DNA from: Bacteroidetes bacterium UBA7688
GTDB taxonomy: Bacteria; Bacteroidota; Bacteroidia; Chitinophagales; Chitinophagaceae
Assembly (NCBI GenBank): GCA_002482815.1
Contig: DLGS01000149.1
Location: 1-25,967 of the forward strand
Length of the DNA stretch: 25,967 bases
Direction: 5' to 3'
Shown here piece by piece: positions 15,770 to 22,912 of this stretch. The number at the start of each line of letters is the position of its first letter. Position 1 is the stretch's first letter. A program made the translations under genes and the position numbers. A model generated the notes under the pieces. That model was not told the origin of the DNA and ran no database searches. It saw only the letters and a list, made by a program, of their open reading frames with translations.

Positions 15770-16216
15770 TTAAAAATCATCATCATCATCATCTCCGAAA
15801 CTATCTTCGGAAAAGAATCCTAAATCTTTAAAATCATCATCAAAATCATCTCCGCCACCTTTGGTTGGTTTCTTTGCAGGACCTCCCGATTTTGTTTTTG
15901 ATTTTGGCAGGTCGAATTCTTCAAATTCTTTATCAAGATCGAATTCATCTTCTTCTTCAAAATCATCTTTATCCTCGATGTCGTCTTCTATATCGTCGTC
16001 ATCGTCATCATCATCATCGTCGTCTTTCGACTTTTTAGATTTTGGAACTGCTTTTTTCGAAGCTGTTTTTTTGGGACTTGTTTCCAAATCCTCTTCCTCT
16101 AAATCGTCATCCTCATCTTCCGATTTCTTTTTACTCACTACTTTTTTAGTAGTTGCCTTTTCTGCAGCACCGGCTGTTTTTTTAATAGCCGTCTTTTTAG
16201 TTGGGTTCGATTTCAT
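15770..16216 (-). CDS. Lys/Ala-rich and Asp-rich disordered protein
   Basis: The 148 residues are low-complexity and bipartite. The first 45 or so are rich in Lys, Ala and Thr (KKTA and KKVV patterns, like a histone H1-type tail); later parts alternate lysine clusters with acidic blocks, including a run of 11 Asp at about 67-77 and a terminal acidic tail (SEDSFGDDDDDDF). The middle holds DLPKSKTKSGGPAKK. There is no signal peptide, membrane segment or folded domain. Asp codons are a mix of GAT and GAC, so the run is kept at protein level. It lies 71 bases after purA and 12 bases before pabB. It could bind nucleic acid or ribosomes or act as a chaperone-like polyelectrolyte, but no function can be assigned. 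Confidence 0.75.
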   Translation of the reverse strand: MKSNPTKKTAIKKTAGAAEKATTKKVVSKKKSEDEDDDLEEEDLETSPKKTASKKAVPKSKKSKDDDDDDDDDDDIEDDIEDKDDFEEEDEFDLDKEFEEFDLPKSKTKSGGPAKKPTKGGGDDFDDDFKDLGFFSEDSFGDDDDDDF

Positions 16217-16287
16217 AGCGCTAATTCTTGATGCCGTAAAATTTTAATTGTTTCTCGAAATTGCCAAATTTTTTTTCTTAAATTTTT

Positions 16288-17556
16288 TTATGATGGAGTT
16301 ACCAGTAGTTGGTCGCGCCCGGTACCATTGGATATAAATGCAATTTTAGTGCCCAGGCTTTCTTCTACAAAATCACAATATTCTTTGAATGATGGTGGTA
16401 ATTCATCGTAAGCATTACATTCACTGATTGGCTTATCCCAACCGCTGAAAGTTTTATAAACCGGTTCAAGATTTGCTGTACAAATGTCAAAAGGAAATTC
16501 TTTTGTTTCAACTCCATCAATCTTATAAGCAACTCCTGCTTTCAGTTCTTTAAAACCATCCAGCACATCAGCTTTGGTAAGAATGATTTTTGTAACACCA
16601 CTGAGCATTACCGTATAGCGCAAAGCAATCAGGTCAATCCAACCGCAACGTCTTGAGCGGCCTGTTACGGCGCCAAATTCATTTCCTGCTTTGCGAAGCG
16701 CTTCGCCGGTTTCGTCATCCAGTTCTGTCGGAAAAGGACCACTTCCGACACGTGTGCAATACGCTTTAGAAATACCGTATACTTCACCAATTCTTGATGG
16801 TGCTACACCAAGTCCGTTACACACACCTGAGGCAATTGTATTAGATGATGTAACAAAAGGGTAAGTACCATAATCAATGTCCAGCATACTGCCTTGAGCA
16901 CCTTCTGCCAAGATTTTCTTTCCGTTTCTGATATGTTCATCCAGCCAGTATTCTGCGTTGACAATTTGCAGGCCGCGCATATATTCAATCGCTTCAAGGA
17001 ATTCCTGTTCCCATTCCTGCCAGTTTACTTCAAAATCATATTGACGCAGCATTGCAATATGTTTTTGTTTCAGCTGCTCATATTTTTTGTTGAAATCTTT
17101 GCTTTGAATATCGCCGACACGCAATCCATTTCTGCCGGTTTTATCCATATAAGCGGGACCAATTCCTTTCAGTGTCGAACCAATCTTATCAACTCCTTTT
17201 GCTGCTTCTGATGCAGCGTCGAGTGCTCGATGGGTTGGTAAAATAAGGTGTGCTTTTTGAGAAACGAAAAGACGGCTTAATACATCTGGCCTGATGTTTA
17301 CCAATGTGGTCAATTCAGCTTTAAGTGCCACCGGATCTATCACCACGCCATTCCCAATCAGGTTCAGGCAATGCGACTGAAAAACCCCGGAAGGTATAGT
17401 TCTCAAAACTACTTTCTGACCATCTACATAAAGGGTATGACCAGCATTTGGTCCACCCTGGAAACGGGCAATAATATCATAGCGGGCTGCCAGATAATCT
17501 ACAATCTTACCTTTTCCTTCATCTCCCCACTGGAGCCCCAATAATACGTCTATCAT
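16288..17556 (-). CDS. purA: Adenylosuccinate synthetase
   Basis: PurA joins IMP and aspartate with GTP to give adenylosuccinate, the first committed step to AMP. The protein has the usual length (422 aa) and all signatures: GLQWGDEGKGKIVDYLA at the N-terminus (P-loop and catalytic Asp), GPNAGHT (catalytic His), STLKGIGPAYMDK, AEGAQGSMLDIDYGTYPFV, SRIGEVYGISKAYCTRVG, GRSRRCGWID, ILTKADVLDG and ISNGTGRDQLL. The ATG at 17556 is right at the family start. It heads a minus-strand run with the Lys/Asp-rich gene and pabB, and is divergent from the exported gene at 17725. Confidence 0.98.
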   Translation of the reverse strand: MIDVLLGLQWGDEGKGKIVDYLAARYDIIARFQGGPNAGHTLYVDGQKVVLRTIPSGVFQSHCLNLIGNGVVIDPVALKAELTTLVNIRPDVLSRLFVSQKAHLILPTHRALDAASEAAKGVDKIGSTLKGIGPAYMDKTGRNGLRVGDIQSKDFNKKYEQLKQKHIAMLRQYDFEVNWQEWEQEFLEAIEYMRGLQIVNAEYWLDEHIRNGKKILAEGAQGSMLDIDYGTYPFVTSSNTIASGVCNGLGVAPSRIGEVYGISKAYCTRVGSGPFPTELDDETGEALRKAGNEFGAVTGRSRRCGWIDLIALRYTVMLSGVTKIILTKADVLDGFKELKAGVAYKIDGVETKEFPFDICTANLEPVYKTFSGWDKPISECNAYDELPPSFKEYCDFVEESLGTKIAFISNGTGRDQLLVTPS

Positions 17557-17580
17557 ATTTTTTTTGAAAATTAGAAAAGG

Positions 17581-17588
17581 CGAAAATA
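17581..17588 (-). promoter_or_regulatory. -7 box of the purA promoter
   Basis: The minus strand reads TATTTTCG followed by CC, matching TAnnTTTG/TTCG, 24 bases before the purA ATG. The -33 site is unclear. Confidence 0.5.
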
Positions 17589-17679
17589 GTATTGAAATTC
17601 CAAATCACCATTCAATTTTATTTTTTAATCGTAAAAAATAAATTCTGCTTTTGGTCAGTTCAAAATGTGTTATTAGCCT

Positions 17680-17687
17680 TACATTTG
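17680..17687 (+). promoter_or_regulatory. -7 box of the DUF1579-dipeptidase promoter
   Basis: TACATTTG is a perfect Bacteroidota -7 element, 37 bases before the ATG at 17725. A GTTC 18 bases upstream is at best a degenerate -33 site. Confidence 0.55.
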
Positions 17688-17724
17688 GGGGATTCAATTT
17701 TTTAATGAACGAATTAATTATTCT

Positions 17725-18351
17725 ATGAAAAAAATACTTCTTCTGATTCTGATTGCCGGCATTTCTTTCCCTGCTATGGCTCAGAAATCTAAAAAATCAA
17801 ATAAATCTAATACTACGGCGACTCCGGCCCCTCCGATGCCAAAGGAAACTCCTGAAGAACGTGCTATGCAAATGAATTCCCGTTCCCTGGGGCCGATGCA
17901 TCAGTTACTGGTTCAGTGGTCCGGGCATTGGCACGACGAAATGAAGGTTTGGCGTGAAGAAGGCGGTGATTTTACTCCGGCAGTGGTAGAACGTGACGGC
18001 AGAATGGCTGCAGATGGTCATTTTTTGGTTTCGAGCATTATTGGACAAATGAATAATGAGCGTTATGAAGCCCAGTCTATTGTCGGTTATGACAATAATA
18101 AAAGGGTATTTACGAAAGTTTGGTTTGATAATTTTGGGTCCAGTATTCTTGTTTTGGAAGGCACTTTTGATCCAAATACCAATACGATTGATTTTACAGG
18201 CTACACCACTAATCCGGTTACCAAAGCGCCTCTAAAAATTCACCAGGTTTTAAAGATGAAAGATCCTGCAAATCAGGAGTTATCCATTTTTATGGAAGGC
18301 AAAGATGGTAAGGAGTTCAAAGCCATCGAAGTTATTTCAAGAAGAAGCTAA
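17725..18351 (+). CDS. Exported DUF1579 family protein
   Basis: A signal peptide (MKKILLLILIAGISFPAMAQ) is followed by a short Lys/Ser and Pro-rich linker. From about residue 50 the protein matches DUF1579: HQLLVQWSGHWHDEMKVW, then RMAADGHFLVSSIIGQM, YEAQSIVGYDNNKRVFTKVWFDNFG, LEGTFDPNTNTIDFTGY and a final strand pair ending FKAIEVISR. The family is a lipocalin-like beta-barrel whose ligand is not known. It should be periplasmic. The 28-base gap to the dipeptidase gene and the single promoter suggest co-transcription. Confidence 0.85.
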   Translation: MKKILLLILIAGISFPAMAQKSKKSNKSNTTATPAPPMPKETPEERAMQMNSRSLGPMHQLLVQWSGHWHDEMKVWREEGGDFTPAVVERDGRMAADGHFLVSSIIGQMNNERYEAQSIVGYDNNKRVFTKVWFDNFGSSILVLEGTFDPNTNTIDFTGYTTNPVTKAPLKIHQVLKMKDPANQELSIFMEGKDGKEFKAIEVISRRS

Positions 18352-18379
18352 TTTTAAAATTTATAAATATTATTTTTCA

Positions 18380-19750
18380 ATGCAAGTTTGGAACGATTAT
18401 TTGAATCAAAATAAGGACAGGTTTTTAGAAGAATTACTGGCTTTGTTGCGCATCCCTTCTATCAGTGCAGATAGCGCCTACAGAGCAGATGTAGCAAGAT
18501 GCGCGGAAGCTGTTAAAGAAAGCCTTCTTAATGCAGGTGTGGATAATGCAGAAATTTGTCCGACTGCCGGACATCCGATTGTTTATGCAGAAAAAATGAT
18601 TGATGCGTCTTTGCCAACGGTGTTGGTGTATGGACATTATGATGTTCAGCCAGCCGATCCGCTGGAGTTATGGCACAGTGGCCCTTTTGAACCGGTGATT
18701 AAAGACGGCAAAATCTTTGCCCGCGGAGCTTGTGACGATAAAGGGCAAATGTTTATGCATGTCAAAGCTTTTGAAGTATTAGCCAAAACCAATACGCTGG
18801 CCTGTAATGTTAAGTTTATGATTGAGGGCGAAGAAGAAGTTGGTTCTTCTAATCTTGGCCCTTTCCTCGAACAAAATAAAGAAAAACTGAAAGCTGATAT
18901 TGTACTGGTTTCTGATACTTCTATGATCAGTATGGAGCATCCAAGCCTCGAGACCGGCTTGCGTGGACTGGCTTATATGGAAGTAGAAGTGGTCGGTCCG
19001 AACCGAGACTTGCATAGTGGTGTATACGGTGGCGCTGTGGCTAATCCGATTAATATTTTGTGCAAAATGATTGCTTCATTGCACGATGAAAATAACCATA
19101 TCACAATTCCTGCTTTTTATGATAAAGTAGACGAGTTGAGTGATGCAGATAAAACAGCTTTAAATGCTGCTCCTTTCGATCTGAAAGAATATCAGGAAGA
19201 ATTAGGTGTGAAGGAAGTTTGGGGTGAAAAAGGCTATTCAACATTGGAACGCACCGGTACACGTCCAACGCTGGATGTAAACGGTATCTGGGGTGGGTAT
19301 ATCGGTGAAGGTGCCAAAACCGTTTTGCCTTCCAAAGCGAATGCGAAAATTTCGATGCGCCTGGTGCCTCACCAAAGTTCAGATGAAATTTCAGCCTTGT
19401 TTCAGAAGCATTTTGAAAGTATAGCACCGGCAAATGTAACTGTTACAGTGAAAGCACACCATGGTGGTGAACCTGTGGTAACACCAACAGATTCAGTAGC
19501 CTACAAAGCTGCCGCAAAGGCTATTCAAACTGCATTTGGTAAAGATCCGATACCAACACGCGGTGGTGGAAGTATCCCTATTATTGCTTTGTTTGAGAAA
19601 ACATTGGGACTTAAAACTGTTTTGATGGGCTTTGGGCTGGACAACGATAATATCCATTCGCCAAATGAAAAATATGATGTGGCAAATTATTACAAAGGCA
19701 TCGAAACAATTCCTTATTTCCACAAGTATTTTGCCGAAATGAGTAAATAA
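18380..19750 (+). CDS. M20 family dipeptidase (CNDP/PepV-like metallopeptidase)
   Basis: This is a two-zinc cytosolic peptidase that probably cleaves dipeptides. The catalytic pattern is complete: YGHYDVQP (His86, Asp88), ARGACDDKGQ (bridging Asp119), IEGEEEVGSSN (Glu152/Glu153), VSDTS (second-metal Asp) and a C-terminal GFGLDNDNIHSPNE (final His ligand). The dimerisation lid occupies about 205-385 and contains the DLHSGVYGG and GAKTVLPSKANAKISMRLVP segments typical of the CNDP branch. The ATG at 18380 gives 456 aa; the frame runs upstream to 18305, but that part overlaps the preceding gene. The lack of a signal peptide contrasts with its exported neighbour. It ends at a strong terminator. 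Confidence 0.94.
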   Translation: MQVWNDYLNQNKDRFLEELLALLRIPSISADSAYRADVARCAEAVKESLLNAGVDNAEICPTAGHPIVYAEKMIDASLPTVLVYGHYDVQPADPLELWHSGPFEPVIKDGKIFARGACDDKGQMFMHVKAFEVLAKTNTLACNVKFMIEGEEEVGSSNLGPFLEQNKEKLKADIVLVSDTSMISMEHPSLETGLRGLAYMEVEVVGPNRDLHSGVYGGAVANPINILCKMIASLHDENNHITIPAFYDKVDELSDADKTALNAAPFDLKEYQEELGVKEVWGEKGYSTLERTGTRPTLDVNGIWGGYIGEGAKTVLPSKANAKISMRLVPHQSSDEISALFQKHFESIAPANVTVTVKAHHGGEPVVTPTDSVAYKAAAKAIQTAFGKDPIPTRGGGSIPIIALFEKTLGLKTVLMGFGLDNDNIHSPNEKYDVANYYKGIETIPYFHKYFAEMSK

Positions 19751-19774
19751 AATATCGACTATTTTAATAAAACA

Positions 19775-19806
19775 AAAGACCGTACGTTGTTTAATGTGCG
19801 GTCTTT
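19775..19806 (+). terminator. Terminator of the dipeptidase gene
   Basis: An 11-bp stem with one G-U pair (19775-19785 with 19796-19806) and a 10-base loop is followed by ATTTTTAC. It overlaps the extended recX frame, which supports the later recX start. Confidence 0.75.
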
Positions 19807-19843
19807 ATTTTTACAAAGATCTAATTATAAAAACCGCAGGCCG

Positions 19844-20290
19844 ATGGACTTACGAGCAATGATAAGCCGTTATTGTGAATACCAGGACAGATGTCAGAAA
19901 GAGGTGAGGAACAAGCTGTATGAAAATGGCGCGGACAAAGAGGAGGTAGGGCAGATTATGACTGAATTAATTGAGCAGAAATTAGTTGATGAGGAAAGAT
20001 ATGCACGTTCATTTGCAAGGGGGAAATTCAGGATAAAAAACTGGGGCAGGCGTAAAATCGTATATGAATTGAAGCAAGATCAGATTTCGGACTATTGTAT
20101 CAAAAAAGGCTTGAGCGAGATTGATGAAGAGGAATACCAGGCAACACTTGAAAAGCTTACAGAAAAGAAAATGCCGGATATTCTTAAGGACAGAAACGTG
20201 TTCACCCGCAGGGCAAAACTCCAGCGATACCTTACTCAGAAAGGTTTTGAGAATGAATTGATAGCCGAAATGTTGCGAAAATTTATTTAG
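19844..20290 (+). CDS. recX: RecX family regulator of RecA
   Basis: RecX caps or destabilises RecA filaments. The protein consists of three-helix repeats: residues about 5-50 (ISRYCEYQDRCQKEVRNKL), 50-95 (LVDEERYARSFARGKFRIKNWGRRKIVYELK) and 115-148 (TRRAKLQRYLTQKGFENELIAEML). The motif DEERYARSFARGK with the following WG is highly typical. The start was set at ATG 19844 because the longer frame from 19787 runs through the terminator of the gene before it; ATG 19859 is also possible. It gives 148 aa, normal for RecX. recA is not in the window, and apaG follows after 49 bases. Confidence 0.9.
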   Translation: MDLRAMISRYCEYQDRCQKEVRNKLYENGADKEEVGQIMTELIEQKLVDEERYARSFARGKFRIKNWGRRKIVYELKQDQISDYCIKKGLSEIDEEEYQATLEKLTEKKMPDILKDRNVFTRRAKLQRYLTQKGFENELIAEMLRKFI

Positions 20291-20339
20291 CATTTATCAA
20301 TGATATAATTCCCTACTTTTACAAAAACCTTATAGCTAT

Positions 20340-20726
20340 ATGGTACATAAAGTCACCAATGATGTGAATATAGTGGTCGAAACTTTTTATCAATCGGCAC
20401 AAAGCAAGCCTCTGAATGCAGAGTATCTTTTTGCATACCGCATCACCATCGAAAATCTTGGAAATGTGCCTGTAAAATTAATGCGCCGTCACTGGCATAT
20501 TATTGACAGTAACGGAGATGTCAGGGAAGTAGAAGGAGAAGGTGTGGTAGGCCAGCAACCCACTATTGCGCCTGGAGAAAATTATCAGTACGTTTCTTCA
20601 TGCAATCTGAACAGTGATATGGGTAAAATGTTTGGCTCCTATACAATGGAAGATTTATTTACCAAAAGAATGATGACCGTTACTATCCCTGAGTTCCAGT
20701 TAATTGCTCCTTTTAAAAATAATTAA
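20340..20726 (+). CDS. apaG: ApaG domain protein
   Basis: ApaG is a small FN3-like beta-sandwich protein. The conserved signature is present: VVETFYQSAQSKPLNAEYLFAYRI, then LMRRHWHIIDSNGDVREVEGEGVVGQQPTIAPGENYQY, with the glycine-rich GEGVVG loop that binds pyrophosphate-like ligands in solved structures. At 128 aa it is the standard size. In enterobacteria apaG sits with apaH and is linked to magnesium and cobalt handling, but the molecular function is still unclear. A TACTTTTA about 26 bases upstream could be a weak own -7 box. It ends at a bidirectional terminator. Confidence 0.95.
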   Translation: MVHKVTNDVNIVVETFYQSAQSKPLNAEYLFAYRITIENLGNVPVKLMRRHWHIIDSNGDVREVEGEGVVGQQPTIAPGENYQYVSSCNLNSDMGKMFGSYTMEDLFTKRMMTVTIPEFQLIAPFKNN

Positions 20727-20745
20727 ACTTAAAATCAGATAATAA

Positions 20746-20778
20746 AAAAAAAGCGCAAATTTGATTTGCGCTTTTTTT
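20746..20778. terminator. Bidirectional terminator between apaG and cysteine desulfurase
   Basis: A perfect 15-bp stem (20746-20760 with 20764-20778) has the core GCGCAAAT/ATTTGCGC, a 3-base loop, and seven A/T pairs at its base, giving U runs on both strands between convergent genes. Confidence 0.9.
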
Positions 20779-20799
20779 ATTTTAAAGAATAAATAGTAT

Positions 20800-21933
20800 T
20801 TAAACCAGTTCTTTCAACTTTTCTATTACCGCATCGACTTCTGCTTTGGTATTGTGTTTACAAAAAGAGAAGCGAATCGGAATCATTGTTGAAGATTGCC
20901 CGTTGTACAAGGCTTTAATAACATGACTTACAGAAGTGGTGCCGCTTGAACAGGCACTTCCGCCACTTACGCAAATGCCGGCCATGTCAAGGTTGAACAG
21001 CAGCAATTCGGATTTGTCTGTTTTAGGGAATGAAACATTTAACACGGTGTATAAACATTCGCCGAAAGTATCGCCATTGGTCATTACCTGCGGGAAATTT
21101 TCTTTTAATTTTTCATGCATATATTTCTTCAGCCCAAAAATATATTGACTGTCTTCATCGTGTTTTGCCATTGCAAGTTCCAGTGCTTTTGCAAAACCTA
21201 CTATACCATACATGTTTTCTGTGCCGGCACGCATATTACGCTCCTGTGCGCCACCACAAATCATTGGTTTAATCTGCATATTAGCGTTTACATACAAAAC
21301 ACCTACACCTTTCGGACCGTGAAATTTATGACCTGCTGCACTGGCAAAATGAATTTTTAAAGCAGGGAGATTGATAGGGTAGTGACCAATTGTCTGAACC
21401 ATATCACAATGGAAAATTGCTCCGTATTTTTCGCATAACTCGCCGACTGCTGATACATTCAGCAGGTTACCGATTTCATTGTTGGCGTGCATTAAGGTCA
21501 CCAGCGACTTTTCAGTATGTGTATTTAGCAGTTCTTCCAGGTGCGTAAGGTCTACGTGTCCGTTCTCGCTTAAGTTTACAATACTTAGCGGGATATTGCG
21601 GTCTCTGGCTACTTCCTCTGCACAATGCATTGTTGCATGATGCTCAATTGAGGAGGTTATGATGTGCTTGCATCCCAAATCTCTTACTGCTGCGCTGATT
21701 GCAGTATTACTGCTCTCAGTTCCGCCGGATGTAAAGAATATTTCTCCGGGAGTAACACCCAGAATTTTTGCAACCTGCTTGCGTGCATTTTCTATCGCCA
21801 TTTTTGTTTCGCGGCCATAGGAATATACTGAGGAAGGATTGCCGAATTTCTCAGTGAGATAGGGCATCATTGCTTCCAAAACTTCAGCATCCAGTGCTGT
21901 TGTCGCTGCATTGTCGAAATAAATTCTGTTCAT
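20800..21933 (-). CDS. Cysteine desulfurase (NifS/IscS class)
   Basis: This PLP enzyme removes sulfur from cysteine as a persulfide for Fe-S clusters or tRNA thiolation. Motifs: YFDNAATT at the start, GNPSS, FTSGGTESSN, the ITSSIEHHA histidine, DMVQTIGHYPI (PLP-ring Asp) and ASAAGHKFHGPKG with the PLP-binding Lys203. The mobile loop SGGSACSSGT holds the catalytic Cys328, which marks the group I (NifS/IscS) type, not the SufS type. At 377 aa it is slightly shorter than IscS. No iscU, iscA or thiI is adjacent, so the acceptor cannot be deduced; a tRNA-modification role is as likely as Fe-S assembly. A TACCTTTG box precedes it. Confidence 0.94.
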   Translation of the reverse strand: MNRIYFDNAATTALDAEVLEAMMPYLTEKFGNPSSVYSYGRETKMAIENARKQVAKILGVTPGEIFFTSGGTESSNTAISAAVRDLGCKHIITSSIEHHATMHCAEEVARDRNIPLSIVNLSENGHVDLTHLEELLNTHTEKSLVTLMHANNEIGNLLNVSAVGELCEKYGAIFHCDMVQTIGHYPINLPALKIHFASAAGHKFHGPKGVGVLYVNANMQIKPMICGGAQERNMRAGTENMYGIVGFAKALELAMAKHDEDSQYIFGLKKYMHEKLKENFPQVMTNGDTFGECLYTVLNVSFPKTDKSELLLFNLDMAGICVSGGSACSSGTTSVSHVIKALYNGQSSTMIPIRFSFCKHNTKAEVDAVIEKLKELV

Positions 21934-21955
21934 TTTATGGAAAATAATAAGATGG

Positions 21956-21963
21956 CAAAGGTA
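21956..21963 (-). promoter_or_regulatory. -7 box of the cysteine desulfurase promoter
   Basis: The minus strand reads TACCTTTG followed by CC, a perfect -7 element 22 bases before the ATG at 21933. It shows that the gene is transcribed separately from the M48 gene, whose terminator lies just upstream. Confidence 0.6.
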
Positions 21964-22014
21964 AAGTTTTTTGAGAAGGTTTTATAATGCCCAGGCCAAT
22001 GTTATAATAAAAAG

Positions 22015-22041
22015 CTCCGGCACTACAGAATAGTGCCGGAG
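22015..22041 (-). terminator. Terminator of the M48 peptidase gene
   Basis: A perfect, GC-rich 11-bp stem (22015-22025 with 22031-22041) closes a 5-base loop; on the minus strand CTTTTTATTAT follows. It ends the lipid/protease cluster before the next promoter. Confidence 0.85.
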
Positions 22042-22061
22042 AGGTTAAAATATTTAATTAA

Positions 22062-22868
22062 TTATAGCGATGCCTTAAACGTATTGTATCCATCTATCTC
22101 TTCGTTGCTGGCAATAGATGATACGCATCCGCCATCAGTAGCTTTTTGCTTGATATTGCTTACTCTGTTGTCAGGGTTAGGGTGTGTGCTCAGAAATTCA
22201 GGGGGATTGCTGCTGCCCATATCGATAATTTTCTGAAAGAAGTAAGCAGCTCCATCAGCATGATACTTGGTTGGGCAAAGATATTTGACAGAATATTCGT
22301 CGGCTTCGCTTTCGTCTGAACGACTGAATTTCAGGTTGACCAATTCTGCTCCTATTTGTGTAAGCAAACCTTGGTTTTTTCCCACAACAACATCCAGTAA
22401 GGTTTGTACACCATAGGTTTTGGTCATTTGTGTTGTGCTGTGTCTTCTGTCGGCGTGGGCCATTTCATGTCCCATTACACCAGCCAAAGCAGATTTGTTA
22501 TCCAGGTATTTTATCAGGCCGGTGTACACATAAATGTAGCCGCCTGGTGTGCAAAATGCATTCTGAACCTCATCATTTTTAATGATTTTTACTTCCCAGA
22601 TAAAATCATCCTTATGGATTACTTTTCCGCTGGCGAGTATGTCATCGCGCAAAGCATTTATATAGGAATAGGCTGCGGCATGAGTGGCAGGGTCCAAAAT
22701 AGGGAATTGTCCGGGGTCTGCTTCTATCTGCGATTTGGTCTGCAGCCCTAGTTGTTTGTCGTCTTCAATGGAAAATATATTGATACCACCGCCGTCTTTA
22801 CTGCAACCGGCAAGACTAATTGCACTTGAGGCAATTATAGAATAGAATAGTGTTTTAGTTATGTTCAT
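22062..22868 (-). CDS. M48 family metalloprotease lipoprotein
   Basis: A lipoprotein signal peptide ends at LAGC, giving a lipidated Cys22, so the protein is anchored in the envelope and faces the periplasm. The zinc site is intact: GHEMAH (His134, Glu135, His138) and SDESEAD with Glu186 as third ligand, followed by LSTHPNPDNRV, the usual M48 (BepA/LoiP/Oma1-like) C-terminal motif. There are no TPR repeats, so it resembles LoiP/YcaL more than BepA. Such enzymes degrade misassembled outer-membrane proteins. The frame extends 7 codons upstream, but the ATG at 22868 gives a regular signal peptide. It lies 44 bases after the desaturase gene on the same strand, so co-transcription is possible; it is the last gene before a strong terminator. 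Confidence 0.92.
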   Translation of the reverse strand: MNITKTLFYSIIASSAISLAGCSKDGGGINIFSIEDDKQLGLQTKSQIEADPGQFPILDPATHAAAYSYINALRDDILASGKVIHKDDFIWEVKIIKNDEVQNAFCTPGGYIYVYTGLIKYLDNKSALAGVMGHEMAHADRRHSTTQMTKTYGVQTLLDVVVGKNQGLLTQIGAELVNLKFSRSDESEADEYSVKYLCPTKYHADGAAYFFQKIIDMGSSNPPEFLSTHPNPDNRVSNIKQKATDGGCVSSIASNEEIDGYNTFKASL

Positions 22869-22912
22869 AATACAAAATTTAGAGTACAAATTTGTATTAA
22901 TCCAACCAAAAA

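Noticed and set aside
15990..16030. Trinucleotide-like ATC/GTC repeat as a phase-variable microsatellite
   Set aside because: The repeat is impure (mixed ATC and GTC units), which does not favour slippage, and trinucleotide changes would not shift the frame.
15861..16247. Plus-strand ORF of 128 codons, very rich in serine
   Set aside because: It is the mirror of the poly-Asp/Lys gene on the minus strand (GAT/GAC read backwards gives ATC/GTC and, shifted, TCA/TCG serine codons). The minus-strand frame has the correct spacing to its neighbours.
18305..18379. Longer dipeptidase frame starting at 18305
   Set aside because: It overlaps the end of the DUF1579 gene in another frame; the ATG at 18380 matches the normal start of the family.
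19787..19843. Longer RecX frame starting at 19787
   Set aside because: The extension runs through the terminator hairpin of the dipeptidase gene and adds residues unlike any RecX N-terminus.
20746..20778. Near-perfect palindrome as a possible attachment site or mobile-element end
   Set aside because: It sits between two convergent genes and has A/T runs on both sides, which is the signature of a bidirectional terminator; no recombinase gene or direct repeat is nearby.
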